NCBI RefSeq assembly: GCF_000948975.2
Contig: NZ_CP059735.1
Coordinates: forward strand, 806,001-870,000
DNA length: 64,000 nt
Direction: 5' to 3'
Source of the DNA: Thalassomonas actiniarum
GTDB taxonomy: Bacteria; Pseudomonadota; Gammaproteobacteria; Enterobacterales; Alteromonadaceae
Made by a program: the position numbers and the translations under genes. The notes beneath the pieces were generated by a model, which worked only from the letters and a program-made list of their open reading frames with translations, was not told the DNA's origin and made no database searches. Each line of letters starts with the position of its first letter. Within the stretch, counting starts at the first letter, position 1. Below are positions 1 to 7,420 of the stretch, piece by piece.

Positions 1-2
1 GC

Positions 3-881
3 ATGAAGCATTGCGCGATATTAACAATGGACAGCCTGGAAAATTTTGAGGCTTATGATCATTTACTGGAGCAACCCCTAAAAGCCTTGGGTTGGCAAAC
101 TCATATGGTGTCATGGCGGGATCAGGAGGTTAACTGGGATGATTATCAAGTGGTGATCATTCGTACCCCCTGGGATTACCAGGATGATGCCCCTTTGTTT
201 TTACAGGTGCTGGAAAAAATTGAAGCGTCAAATGCGGTGTTGGAAAACAGTTTGGATATAGTGCGCTGGAATATCGATAAAAATTACCTCAGGCAACTGG
301 AAACGAAAGGGGTCACCATAGTGCCGACCTTGTGGCCGCAAGCCTTCGATTATGATGATGTCCTGGCGGCATTTAAGCATTTTTCCTGTGAAAAAATCGT
401 GTTAAAACCCCGTATCAGCGCCAATGCCGACAATACCTTTTTATTGACCCGGGAACAGCTTGAGGCGAAGCGGCAGTTGCTGGCGGATACCTTTGCAAGC
501 CGGGCTTTTATGGTGCAGCCATTTATGGAAAATATTTGCAGTGAAGGGGAGTATTCCTGCTTTTATTTTGACGGTCAATACAGCCACAGCATCTTAAAAA
601 CACCAAAAGATAAAGATTTCAGGGTGCAGGAAGAACATGGCGGCCGTTTAACCAGCATTGACGCGGAAGATAAATTGTTGGAGCAGGCGACAGTGGCCTT
701 AAAAGCCATCAATGAGCTGCCGTTATATGCCCGGGTGGATTTTGTCCGTTACGGACAGGGGTTTGCCTTGATGGAAGCCGAGCTGATTGAGCCTTCTCTG
801 TATTTTAATATGGATGATAACTCGGCAGCGCGCTTTGCCAGAGCTTTTGTTGAGCGTATGGCAAGGCTACACCAGCTCTAA
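3..881 (+). CDS. ATP-grasp ligase-like protein
   Basis: A 292-residue cytoplasmic protein that resembles the RimK/glutathione-synthetase-like ATP-grasp enzymes, which join a carboxylate to an amine through an acyl-phosphate. The N-terminal half has the pre-ATP-grasp alpha/beta pattern ('WNIDKNYLRQL' near 88-98). The C-terminal half has the strand 'SEGEYSCFYFDG' and the probable Mg/ATP motif 'ALMEAELIEPSLYF' (about 256-269). No signal peptide or membrane segment is seen. It resembles the proteins often annotated as DcsG-like or simply 'ATP-grasp domain protein'. The substrate cannot be read from the sequence. The ATG lies two bases inside the window, so the ribosome-binding site is not visible, but the N-terminus 'MKHCAILTMDSLENF' is typical of the family. 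No operon partner follows: the next gene begins 253 bp downstream. Confidence 0.75.
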   Translation: MKHCAILTMDSLENFEAYDHLLEQPLKALGWQTHMVSWRDQEVNWDDYQVVIIRTPWDYQDDAPLFLQVLEKIEASNAVLENSLDIVRWNIDKNYLRQLETKGVTIVPTLWPQAFDYDDVLAAFKHFSCEKIVLKPRISANADNTFLLTREQLEAKRQLLADTFASRAFMVQPFMENICSEGEYSCFYFDGQYSHSILKTPKDKDFRVQEEHGGRLTSIDAEDKLLEQATVALKAINELPLYARVDFVRYGQGFALMEAELIEPSLYFNMDDNSAARFARAFVERMARLHQL

Positions 882-1134
882 ATATATATGGCCGGGCCTG
901 GTGAGTTAGCGGATGTATTATTCGCCAGCCACCAGGCGTGTGCAATCCGCCTCTTTGGAACATCTGACTTTTTCAATCTAAGATATAAAGGTATTCTTGT
1001 GATTTATCAGGAAATATCCTGTGCCGGGGCACATTACGGAAAATCTGATAAGGGATAGTGCGCTTTTTTGCGGAAAATCCACCTGCCGGCACGGTTAAGG
1101 TTTTAGTGAATGCTTTCCCTGAGGTGCCCGGCAT

Positions 1135-2829
1135 ATGCTGCAAAAGGTTTTATGGTTTTTTTTACTTGTGAAACCTTTGTTGTTCCCCCTGGCTTTTGCC
1201 GAAGAGCAGGCAAAAGTTTTATTACTCAACTCTTACCATCCTCAATATCGCTGGACCGCCGAACTGACTCGCGGGGTTCGGGATAAGTTGGCACCAGCAG
1301 TGCCGGTGGAAAATCTTTATATTGAATATATGGATGCCAGACGCTTTGCAGATGATCTTGTTTATCAGAAAAAATTGACTGAACTGCTGCATTATAAATA
1401 CAGCCGCTATCAACCGGATATCATCATTACCAGTGATGATGCCGCCTATTATTTCATGCTCGAACATGGAGCCGGTATTTTTCCCGGGGTTGCAGTGGTT
1501 TTTTGTGGGGTGAATGTTTTTTATCCCGAGTTGTTATCAGGTAAAGACAAGATTACCGGTATCAAGGAAGGTATGGATATTTCAGGAAACCTCGCATTGA
1601 TCCGTCGCCTGCAGCCAAATATCAAACGCATTATTTTACTGGGGGACACCACAGGGCTTGGGCTGCGCATGACCGAGCGGGCGAAAGAGATCCGCGCCGG
1701 CTGGTTAACGTCGCCGGTAACACGCGACATTATGCTGGAGATATGGGATGACTTCTCCCTTGAGGAGTTATATCAGCAAGCGGCCAGGCAGGAGCCGGGA
1801 ACGGCGTTTCTGGTGCTGGCAATACATAAAGACCGGTTTGGTCATTACTTTTCCTATGAGCATGATCTGCCTTTATTGACCCAATACAGCAAGGTACCGG
1901 TTTATGGTATGTGGGGCACATTGATGATAGGCAATGGTGCGCTTGGCGGCATGATGAATGATCCTTATCAGCACGGCACTGAAGCCGCCGCAATGGCATT
2001 AACCATCTTAAGTGGTGTGCGGGTCTCTACAGTAAAAATCAAAGAAAAAGCCAGCTATTCCCCGGTTTTTGATTATCACCAGTTAAAGCGCTTTGATATC
2101 AACCTGGATTTATTACCGCAAAGCAGCCTGGTGATTAATCTGCCGGTCAGCCTTTATAAAAAGCATCGGCTGGAAATTAACAGTATTGTTGCCATTGTCA
2201 TGTTTTTAATCCTGATCATTTCGATATTGTTTTTAAATAATCAGGAGCTGGAGTTGGTGGTTAAGCAGAGAACCCGGGATCTGGATCTTCGTAATAAAGC
2301 ACTGGAAGCCAATTCTAATTTTATGAAGCATCAGGCCAATACCGATGTGCTCACCAACCTGGCCAATCGCCGGGCGGGGCTGGAGGAAATTAACGCTTAT
2401 ATCAGCAGGTTTAATCGGGATAACAAAACATTTGCCCTGGCTATTGTCGATATCGACTTTTTTAAAAATATCAATGACAGCTATGGCCATGATGTCGGTG
2501 ATAAGGTTTTGCAGGTGCTGGGGGCGTGTTTAAAAAGACTGACCCGCCCGGGTGATCATGTCTACCGCTGGGGCGGGGAGGAGTTCTTAATTGCCTTGCC
2601 TTATGCCGATGTACAAGCTTGCCTGGTGATTTGCCAGCGCCTCAGGGAAAAAGTCAGTGAACTGGTGATTAACCGCCATGATGATAAAATCAACATCACC
2701 GTCAGTATCGGCGTGACAAATTTTGTCTGCGGGGACAATTTTGAACGCTTATTCGCCAGGGCCGATAAAGCCCTCTATGATGCCAAACGAAACGGCAGGA
2801 ACCGGGTCGAAGCGGCCCCTGTGGATTAA
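1135..2829 (+). CDS. Periplasmic-sensor diguanylate cyclase (ABC substrate-binding-like sensor + GGDEF)
   Basis: Predicted inner-membrane enzyme making cyclic di-GMP from two GTP. Residues 1-22 form a signal peptide ending 'LAFA'. Residues about 25-330 form a periplasmic domain of the ABC-transporter substrate-binding type (PF04392-like, 'LLLNSYHPQYRWT' near its start). A single membrane helix at about 348-368 leads through a short coiled coil into a GGDEF domain from about 403. The active-site loop is GGEEF at 480-484, and an RxxD product-inhibition site (R471, D474) sits exactly five residues before it, so the domain should be active and feedback-inhibited. The ATG is preceded by GAGGTG eight bases upstream. 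The gene ends convergently with the nitroreductase, overlapping it by 4 bp. The ligand is unknown. Confidence 0.9.
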   Translation: MLQKVLWFFLLVKPLLFPLAFAEEQAKVLLLNSYHPQYRWTAELTRGVRDKLAPAVPVENLYIEYMDARRFADDLVYQKKLTELLHYKYSRYQPDIIITSDDAAYYFMLEHGAGIFPGVAVVFCGVNVFYPELLSGKDKITGIKEGMDISGNLALIRRLQPNIKRIILLGDTTGLGLRMTERAKEIRAGWLTSPVTRDIMLEIWDDFSLEELYQQAARQEPGTAFLVLAIHKDRFGHYFSYEHDLPLLTQYSKVPVYGMWGTLMIGNGALGGMMNDPYQHGTEAAAMALTILSGVRVSTVKIKEKASYSPVFDYHQLKRFDINLDLLPQSSLVINLPVSLYKKHRLEINSIVAIVMFLILIISILFLNNQELELVVKQRTRDLDLRNKALEANSNFMKHQANTDVLTNLANRRAGLEEINAYISRFNRDNKTFALAIVDIDFFKNINDSYGHDVGDKVLQVLGACLKRLTRPGDHVYRWGGEEFLIALPYADVQACLVICQRLREKVSELVINRHDDKINITVSIGVTNFVCGDNFERLFARADKALYDAKRNGRNRVEAAPVD

Positions 2830-3428
2830 AAGTGATTTTCCCACAGCACTTCGTTTAACGGCAGCTGGCCGCCGCGCGGATGAGCCGGTGTTTTTGCTTT
2901 GCCTATGGCTATCATCATGCCAATGACATGTCCCTGGGGTAAGCGAATCAAACGGGCCAGGGCTTCCCGGTCAAAGCCTATCATAGGGCAGGTATCGTAC
3001 CCCAGGCCTTTGGCTGCCAGCATCAGGGTCTGCGCCGCCATACCGCACGAGCGCATGGTTTCATCCCGCTGCAGCTGCTCTTTGTTGCTGTAAAAGGCTG
3101 ATATCATAGGCAATAACATGTCCTGGGTTTCCTTGGGACTGTTGGCGACATAACGCTGTGGCCTGTCGTTCCAGGCATTGATATCGGCGCATAAAATAAT
3201 GAGCTCAGACGCCTCGCTTACCTGGTCCTGCCCCCAGGCTGCCGCTTTGATCTTCTCTCTGTGCGCCTTATCTGTTACCCGGATAAAACGCCAGTGCTGA
3301 ATATTATAAGAGGTCGGCGACAGCAACACCGCCGACATTAATTGTGTAAAGTCTTGCTCCGGCATCTCAATATCGGATTGATAATGTCTCACGGCCCGGC
3401 GTTGTTCAATTGCCTGAAAAACTTTCAT
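2826..3428 (-). CDS. Nitroreductase family protein
   Basis: A 200-residue FMN-dependent NAD(P)H oxidoreductase of the nitroreductase superfamily. These are normally cytoplasmic homodimers reducing nitro compounds, quinones or enals. The N-terminal 'IEQRRAVRHY' is the usual FMN-phosphate-binding start of the family, 'SPTSYNIQHWRFI' is the characteristic flavin-contact segment, and 'GLGYDTCPMIGFD' near 142-154 is the conserved C-terminal-half motif. Length is normal. It is transcribed divergently from the LysR regulator starting about 105 bp away, the classic arrangement for a regulator and its target. That regulatory link is an inference. The physiological substrate cannot be assigned. Confidence 0.88.
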   Translation of the reverse strand: MKVFQAIEQRRAVRHYQSDIEMPEQDFTQLMSAVLLSPTSYNIQHWRFIRVTDKAHREKIKAAAWGQDQVSEASELIILCADINAWNDRPQRYVANSPKETQDMLLPMISAFYSNKEQLQRDETMRSCGMAAQTLMLAAKGLGYDTCPMIGFDREALARLIRLPQGHVIGMMIAIGKAKTPAHPRGGQLPLNEVLWENHF

Positions 3429-3533
3429 GGTATTTCCTTAATCTCTTTCGCTTTAGTGGAAAATACTTTAATTGTTTTTTAATTGACTGATAAGCCGGGT
3501 TAGGAGAAACTAATTGTTGAGTTTAAGTTGACA

Positions 3534-4460
3534 ATGGTGAAGGTGATGGAAACTTTTTCGGCAATTCCCGTCTTTGTTGCTGTGGTGGAAAATGGCAGTT
3601 TTTCCCGGGCGGCGCTGCGCCTGGGCACAAGTAAATCTGCGGTCAGCAAACGTATCCGAGAGCTCGAGCATAAGCTCGGGGTACAACTGCTGCACAGGAC
3701 TACTCGGCAGTTGAGCTTAACCGAAGCGGGGGAGCGTTATTTCGAATACGCCGTTAAGGCGGTGACGGCTGCCTCAGAAGGAATCGATTCCGTGACCCAG
3801 TTGCAGGGCAACCCTAAAGGGGAGTTGAAGATCAATACCCCGATGTCATTCGGGCGTTTGCATATTGCCCCGCTGGTGGCGGACTTTCTAAGCCGCTATC
3901 CCGATATCGGCTTGAACATGGTGATGGAAGACAGGGTAGTGGACCTGGTGGAAGGGGGTTATGATCTTGCCATCCGCGGGGGAAACCTGCAGGACTCTAC
4001 TCTGATTGCCCGGCGTCTTGCTCCCTGTCGCAGCGTGATTTGTGCAACGCCCGATTATCTGGAGCAATACGGTACACCTGCTATACCGGAAGACTTGCCC
4101 GGCTTTAACTGTATCAACTTTTCTTATTTCAGCGGCGGCAATGACTGGACTTTTCATGGCGAAAACGGACCGGTGAAAGTGAAAGTCAGCGGCAACTACC
4201 AGGTCAATAATAGTGAAGCCCTGTTGCAGGCGGCTTTGGCCGGTTTGGGGATCGCTAAGATTCCGACCTTTGTTGTCGGCGATGATATTGCTGCCGGACG
4301 CCTGGTGCCCTTGCTTAAGGATTATAAGCTGCCGATGCAAACTTTCTATGCCGTGTTTCCTCAGCGGCGTCATTTACCGGCCAAGGTACGGGTATTCCTG
4401 GACTTTATTATCGAACGCCTCGGCGGTGATCAGCCTTATTGGGATAAGGTGATAAGTTAA
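3534..4460 (+). CDS. LysR-family transcriptional regulator
   Basis: A DNA-binding activator/repressor of about 308 residues. The N-terminal winged helix-turn-helix is clear ('GSFSRAALRLGTSKSAVSKRIRELE', given here in pieces: 'GSFSRAALRLGTSKSA' then 'VSKRIRELE'), followed by the linker helix and a periplasmic-binding-like effector domain ('LKINTPMSFGRLHIAPLV' onward). It belongs to the subgroup with 'TTRQLSLTEAGERYFEYA', common in AaeR/DmlR-like regulators. The start is uncertain: ATG 3534, ATG 3546 and TTG 3528 are all possible, and none has a well-placed ribosome site. ATG 3546 would give the shorter, family-typical N-terminus. It lies divergent from the nitroreductase, which is its likely target. 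A palindromic terminator follows the stop codon. Confidence 0.88.
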   Translation: MVKVMETFSAIPVFVAVVENGSFSRAALRLGTSKSAVSKRIRELEHKLGVQLLHRTTRQLSLTEAGERYFEYAVKAVTAASEGIDSVTQLQGNPKGELKINTPMSFGRLHIAPLVADFLSRYPDIGLNMVMEDRVVDLVEGGYDLAIRGGNLQDSTLIARRLAPCRSVICATPDYLEQYGTPAIPEDLPGFNCINFSYFSGGNDWTFHGENGPVKVKVSGNYQVNNSEALLQAALAGLGIAKIPTFVVGDDIAAGRLVPLLKDYKLPMQTFYAVFPQRRHLPAKVRVFLDFIIERLGGDQPYWDKVIS

Positions 4461-4473
4461 TATTTTAAAGTGG

Positions 4474-4508
4474 TGTCATATCGACATCGATGTCGATATG
4501 ACATTTTT
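4474..4508. terminator. 30-bp perfect palindrome with T-run, probable terminator
   Basis: Bases 4474-4503 are a perfect inverted repeat (15-nt arms, tgtcatatcgacatc and its complement) followed on the plus strand by ATTTTT. It sits between the convergent ends of the LysR gene and the flavin reductase gene, so it best fits a rho-independent terminator for the LysR transcript and may also stop the opposite one. The absence of any loop-forming spacer is unusual for a terminator. Confidence 0.7.
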
Positions 4509-4547
4509 CTGTTCCCATATCGGGGACGGGTACAGCAAGAGCATAGA

Positions 4548-5609
4548 TCAATATAACTCAACATTTACTCCCAGCCGCTGATGGGCTATAGGGCTGGTGG
4601 TGGTGTAGAGTAAAGGCACGCGCTTGCCGTCGCTCAGGGAGGATTTTATCGCAAAGGCCGCCAGCGCCGCTTCATGGAAACCGCTTAAGATCAGCTTTTG
4701 TTTGCCCGGATACCAGTTGATGTCGCCAACGGCATAGATGCCCGGCAGGGAAGTTTCAAAGCTGTCTGTGCTGACTTTTATCTGGTTCTGGTGCAGTTCC
4801 AGTCCCCAGTTTTTCAGCAGGGATAACTTGGGAGACAAACCAAAGAATACCAGCAGTTGATCCAGCTCGATCCGTCGGGTTACCCCATCTTTGCCCGTCA
4901 CCCTTAATTGTTTTAGCTCGTTGTTTTCTGTGATCAACTCGCTTACTTGCCCGGTAAGCAGCTGCATTTTTAGTTTGCTGCACAGGTTTTCTACCAGCTG
5001 TACCGAATTCTCCGCCGCCCTGTACCTGGCCGATCTGTGGATCAGGGTCACACTGTTGGCAACCTTTTGTAATTCCAGTGCCCAGTCAAAGGCGGAGTCG
5101 CCGCCGCCGAGGATCACCAGGTCTTTATCCTGGTGCTGCTTTAAGTCACTCACCCGGTAGAAAACCTGTTTGTCTATCAGCGGCTCGACCCCGGGGATTT
5201 TCAGTTTTACCGGTTCAAAGGAGCCGCCGCCGGCGGCGATGATCACTGCCTTTGCCCGGATATGCCTGCCTTTGTCTGTGGTCAGTAAAAATTTATGCTC
5301 TAGTTCCAGGCGATTGATATCAATCACCCGGTTATCCAGCAGGTACTCGGGATTAAAGGGGGATGCCTGCTGCGCTAAATTGTCGATAAGTTCCAGGGCG
5401 TTGATTTGCGGCAGCGCCGGGATATCAAAAATAGGCTTTTGCGGATAAAGCTCACGGCACTGGCCGCCGATATGGGGCAGGCTGTCGATAACGATCGCTT
5501 TTATGCCTTGCAGCCCCAGCTCAAACACCTGGAATAACCCCACGGGCCCGGCACCTATGATCACGACATCGGTTTCGTTGCCGGAAAAATGCTTGTTAGT
5601 ATCACTCAT
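4548..5609 (-). CDS. Thioredoxin-reductase-like ferredoxin/flavodoxin-NADP+ reductase
   Basis: A 353-residue flavoprotein of the TrxB-like ferredoxin-NADP reductase group (YumC type). It should carry electrons between NADPH and ferredoxin or flavodoxin in the cytoplasm. The FAD-binding motif 'VVIIGAGPVGLFQVFELG' lies at about 15-32, the second nucleotide motif 'LVILGGGDSAFDWALEL' in the middle, and the C-terminal FAD motif 'GIYAVGDINWYPGKQKLI' near 289-306. The CxxC redox pair of true thioredoxin reductases is not seen, which supports the reductase call. It starts 27 bp after the MetR-like gene on the same strand, so the two are probably co-transcribed. The acceptor protein is not determined. 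Confidence 0.85.
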   Translation of the reverse strand: MSDTNKHFSGNETDVVIIGAGPVGLFQVFELGLQGIKAIVIDSLPHIGGQCRELYPQKPIFDIPALPQINALELIDNLAQQASPFNPEYLLDNRVIDINRLELEHKFLLTTDKGRHIRAKAVIIAAGGGSFEPVKLKIPGVEPLIDKQVFYRVSDLKQHQDKDLVILGGGDSAFDWALELQKVANSVTLIHRSARYRAAENSVQLVENLCSKLKMQLLTGQVSELITENNELKQLRVTGKDGVTRRIELDQLLVFFGLSPKLSLLKNWGLELHQNQIKVSTDSFETSLPGIYAVGDINWYPGKQKLILSGFHEAALAAFAIKSSLSDGKRVPLLYTTTSPIAHQRLGVNVELY

Positions 5610-5636
5610 AATAATCCCCTTAGTCAGGATAATAAT

Positions 5637-6551
5637 TTAATGCAGGCTGCCGGCGTTTGAGAACTCACTGAACTGACGCCTGGCTATCGGCACAAAATGC
5701 TCTGCCCATTTGGCTTGATCGGGGCGGTATGCGGCATACAGTTTACGGGAAATGCCATGCCGCCCTATGCTTTTGCTTTTGAGTTTTCCCTGTCGTATTT
5801 GCGGCGCCGCCAGCCAGTCGGGAATAGCACTTACCCCCAGCCCTGCCTCCACCATTTGCAGGATCACATCCGAGTTTTCCACCTGACGCAGCCGGGCGGG
5901 CTGGCAGCTGGCCGGTTGCAGGAATAAGTTAAAGATATCCTGCTGCTCCGGCGATAGCGGATAGGTGATCAGGGTTTTATCGGTTAAATCATCGGCCTGG
6001 ATATAGGCCTTGTCCGCCAGCGGATCCTCTTTTGACAGCGCCAATATCAGCTCAAAGGTACCGATATCCTGGTAGATAAACTCCTGATGGTTGGCTTTTT
6101 TATCGGTTAGCAGGATATTGAAATCCGGTAAATCGCTGTCGGGGTTAAGGCTAAAAACACTTTTTTCTATCAGATCCACCTCTAAGGCGGGCTGCTGGCC
6201 GCTGAAGGTCTTGATCGCCGGTAATAACCATTGAAAGCCGGAGTGGCACTGCATGGCAAAATTAAACGGCATGCGTTGCACTTTTGTCGCTTTTCTGGCG
6301 GATAGCTGAATTTCAGCCTGTTCCACCTTAGGTAAAACTTCTTTGGCCAGCGCCAGCAGGACTTTGCCCTGGGGGGTAAAAACCAGAGGGCTGCTCCTGC
6401 GGATAAAAAGTTTATGGTTAAGTCTGTGTTCGAGCGTCTTTAGCTGGTGGGAAAGCGCCGACTGTGTGGTAAAAAGCAATTCAGCCGCCTTATTCAGACA
6501 ATGGCTCTGCTCTAATGTAACCAGGGTTTTTAAATGTTTAAGTTCCAGCAT
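5637..6551 (-). CDS. MetR-like LysR-family regulator
   Basis: A 304-residue LysR regulator that resembles MetR along its whole length. The helix-turn-helix contains 'LFTTQSALSHQLKTLE', then 'PLVFTPQGKVLLALAKEVLP'. The effector domain keeps MetR-like segments such as 'MQCHSGFQWLLPAI', 'LITYPLSPEQQDIFNLFLQP' and 'ILQMVEAGLGVSAIPDWL'. MetR responds to homocysteine and controls methionine-synthesis genes in enterobacteria. No met gene is present here, so the regulon is unknown and the name is by similarity only. The reductase gene follows 27 bp downstream, suggesting an operon. Because flavodoxin reductase reactivates cobalamin-dependent methionine synthase in some bacteria, a methionine link is plausible but inferred. 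Confidence 0.82.
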   Translation of the reverse strand: MLELKHLKTLVTLEQSHCLNKAAELLFTTQSALSHQLKTLEHRLNHKLFIRRSSPLVFTPQGKVLLALAKEVLPKVEQAEIQLSARKATKVQRMPFNFAMQCHSGFQWLLPAIKTFSGQQPALEVDLIEKSVFSLNPDSDLPDFNILLTDKKANHQEFIYQDIGTFELILALSKEDPLADKAYIQADDLTDKTLITYPLSPEQQDIFNLFLQPASCQPARLRQVENSDVILQMVEAGLGVSAIPDWLAAPQIRQGKLKSKSIGRHGISRKLYAAYRPDQAKWAEHFVPIARRQFSEFSNAGSLH

Positions 6552-6698
6552 AACCGTTCCCTTCGTGATGACTTGATAATCAGGTAAAGCAGGGAATATG
6601 CCAAATTCTTAAGTTGCTGAAATGTAGTTGTTTTCTGTTTTTTGGAAGGTGTTCTTTTTGTACATGGCTGTTAAAATGACATCCGATAAAAGATGGAA

Positions 6699-6739
6699 AG
6701 GCAATAACGTATACGCAATACCGGTACGCATTATTGCCT
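6699..6739 (-). terminator. Inverted repeat downstream of the cohesin-like gene
   Basis: Nine-base arms (6699-6707 aggcaataa; 6731-6739 ttattgcct) enclose a 23-base centre that itself contains short palindromes. It lies about 28 bp after the stop of the PEP-CTERM gene. On the minus strand the second arm runs into TTTCC, a weak T-run, so termination is plausible but not certain. Confidence 0.4.
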
Positions 6740-6766
6740 GGATTGGCATAAACGCCTTAAGTTCAG

Positions 6767-7351
6767 TTAGGCTTTTTTACGTAAGCTGATCAAGGCAACT
6801 GTGGCCAATAACATCAGTAAAAAGGCACTTGGCTCAGGTACTTCGCTGCCGCCAGTTACGCTGATAGCTGTGGTGGCATTGCTATGGCCGACAGGCAGGA
6901 AAAATGAATTGTAAAAACCTTCATTAAAATCACCTAAGGTGCTGCTGGTAAACAAGTCGGTGCTACCTAAGCCTATGGCGGTAAAGTTTAAGGTGGCTAA
7001 CAGGATATCGCCGCCGCTGACAGCATCCTGACCGAATGGCACTAAACCGCCAAGGCCGTCACCGTCAGTGTTGGTTGGCATGAAAGAAGGGCCAACTAAC
7101 AGGCTGTCCAGGGATAAAATGCTGCTGTCAAAGTTCAGATCTAAACCCCAGGCAGAAATTACTTCATTGTTAATGTCTTCATCGGTTGATGCCATCAGGC
7201 TGACACTGAAGGCATCGCCGAGATTGAGATCGTTTGAGTCCAGATCAAAAGATACCATTAAAGTGGCACTGGCAGAAAAACTGCTCAGGGCAAAACTAAG
7301 CATCAAGAAGATAGCGGCAAAAAATTTATTGGGGGTTTTAAAGTTGTTCAT
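6767..7351 (-). CDS. PEP-CTERM protein with cohesin-like domain
   Basis: A 194-residue exported protein. Residues 1-29 form a signal peptide ('FALSSFSASA'). The body (about 30-160) has the pattern of a cohesin-type beta-sandwich: 'LGDAFSVSLMAS', 'WGLDLNFDSSILSLDSL' and 'GDILLATLNFTAIGLGSTDL'. The C-terminus is a PEP-CTERM sorting tail: the motif 'VPEPSAFLL', a hydrophobic stretch, and the basic end 'LRKKA'. In known systems this tail is cut by an exosortase; none is visible in this window. The gene follows the giant nuclease by 69 bp on the same strand. That nuclease ends in a dockerin, the natural partner of a cohesin, so this protein may hold the nuclease at the cell surface. Binding is an inference. 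Confidence 0.78.
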   Translation of the reverse strand: MNNFKTPNKFFAAIFLMLSFALSSFSASATLMVSFDLDSNDLNLGDAFSVSLMASTDEDINNEVISAWGLDLNFDSSILSLDSLLVGPSFMPTNTDGDGLGGLVPFGQDAVSGGDILLATLNFTAIGLGSTDLFTSSTLGDFNEGFYNSFFLPVGHSNATTAISVTGGSEVPEPSAFLLMLLATVALISLRKKA

Positions 7352-7420
7352 GATTTTCTCTAATTTATCGGTAGTAAATGTTTATGGCGCCCGATATTGG
7401 TTCGGACGCCGTCAACAAAG

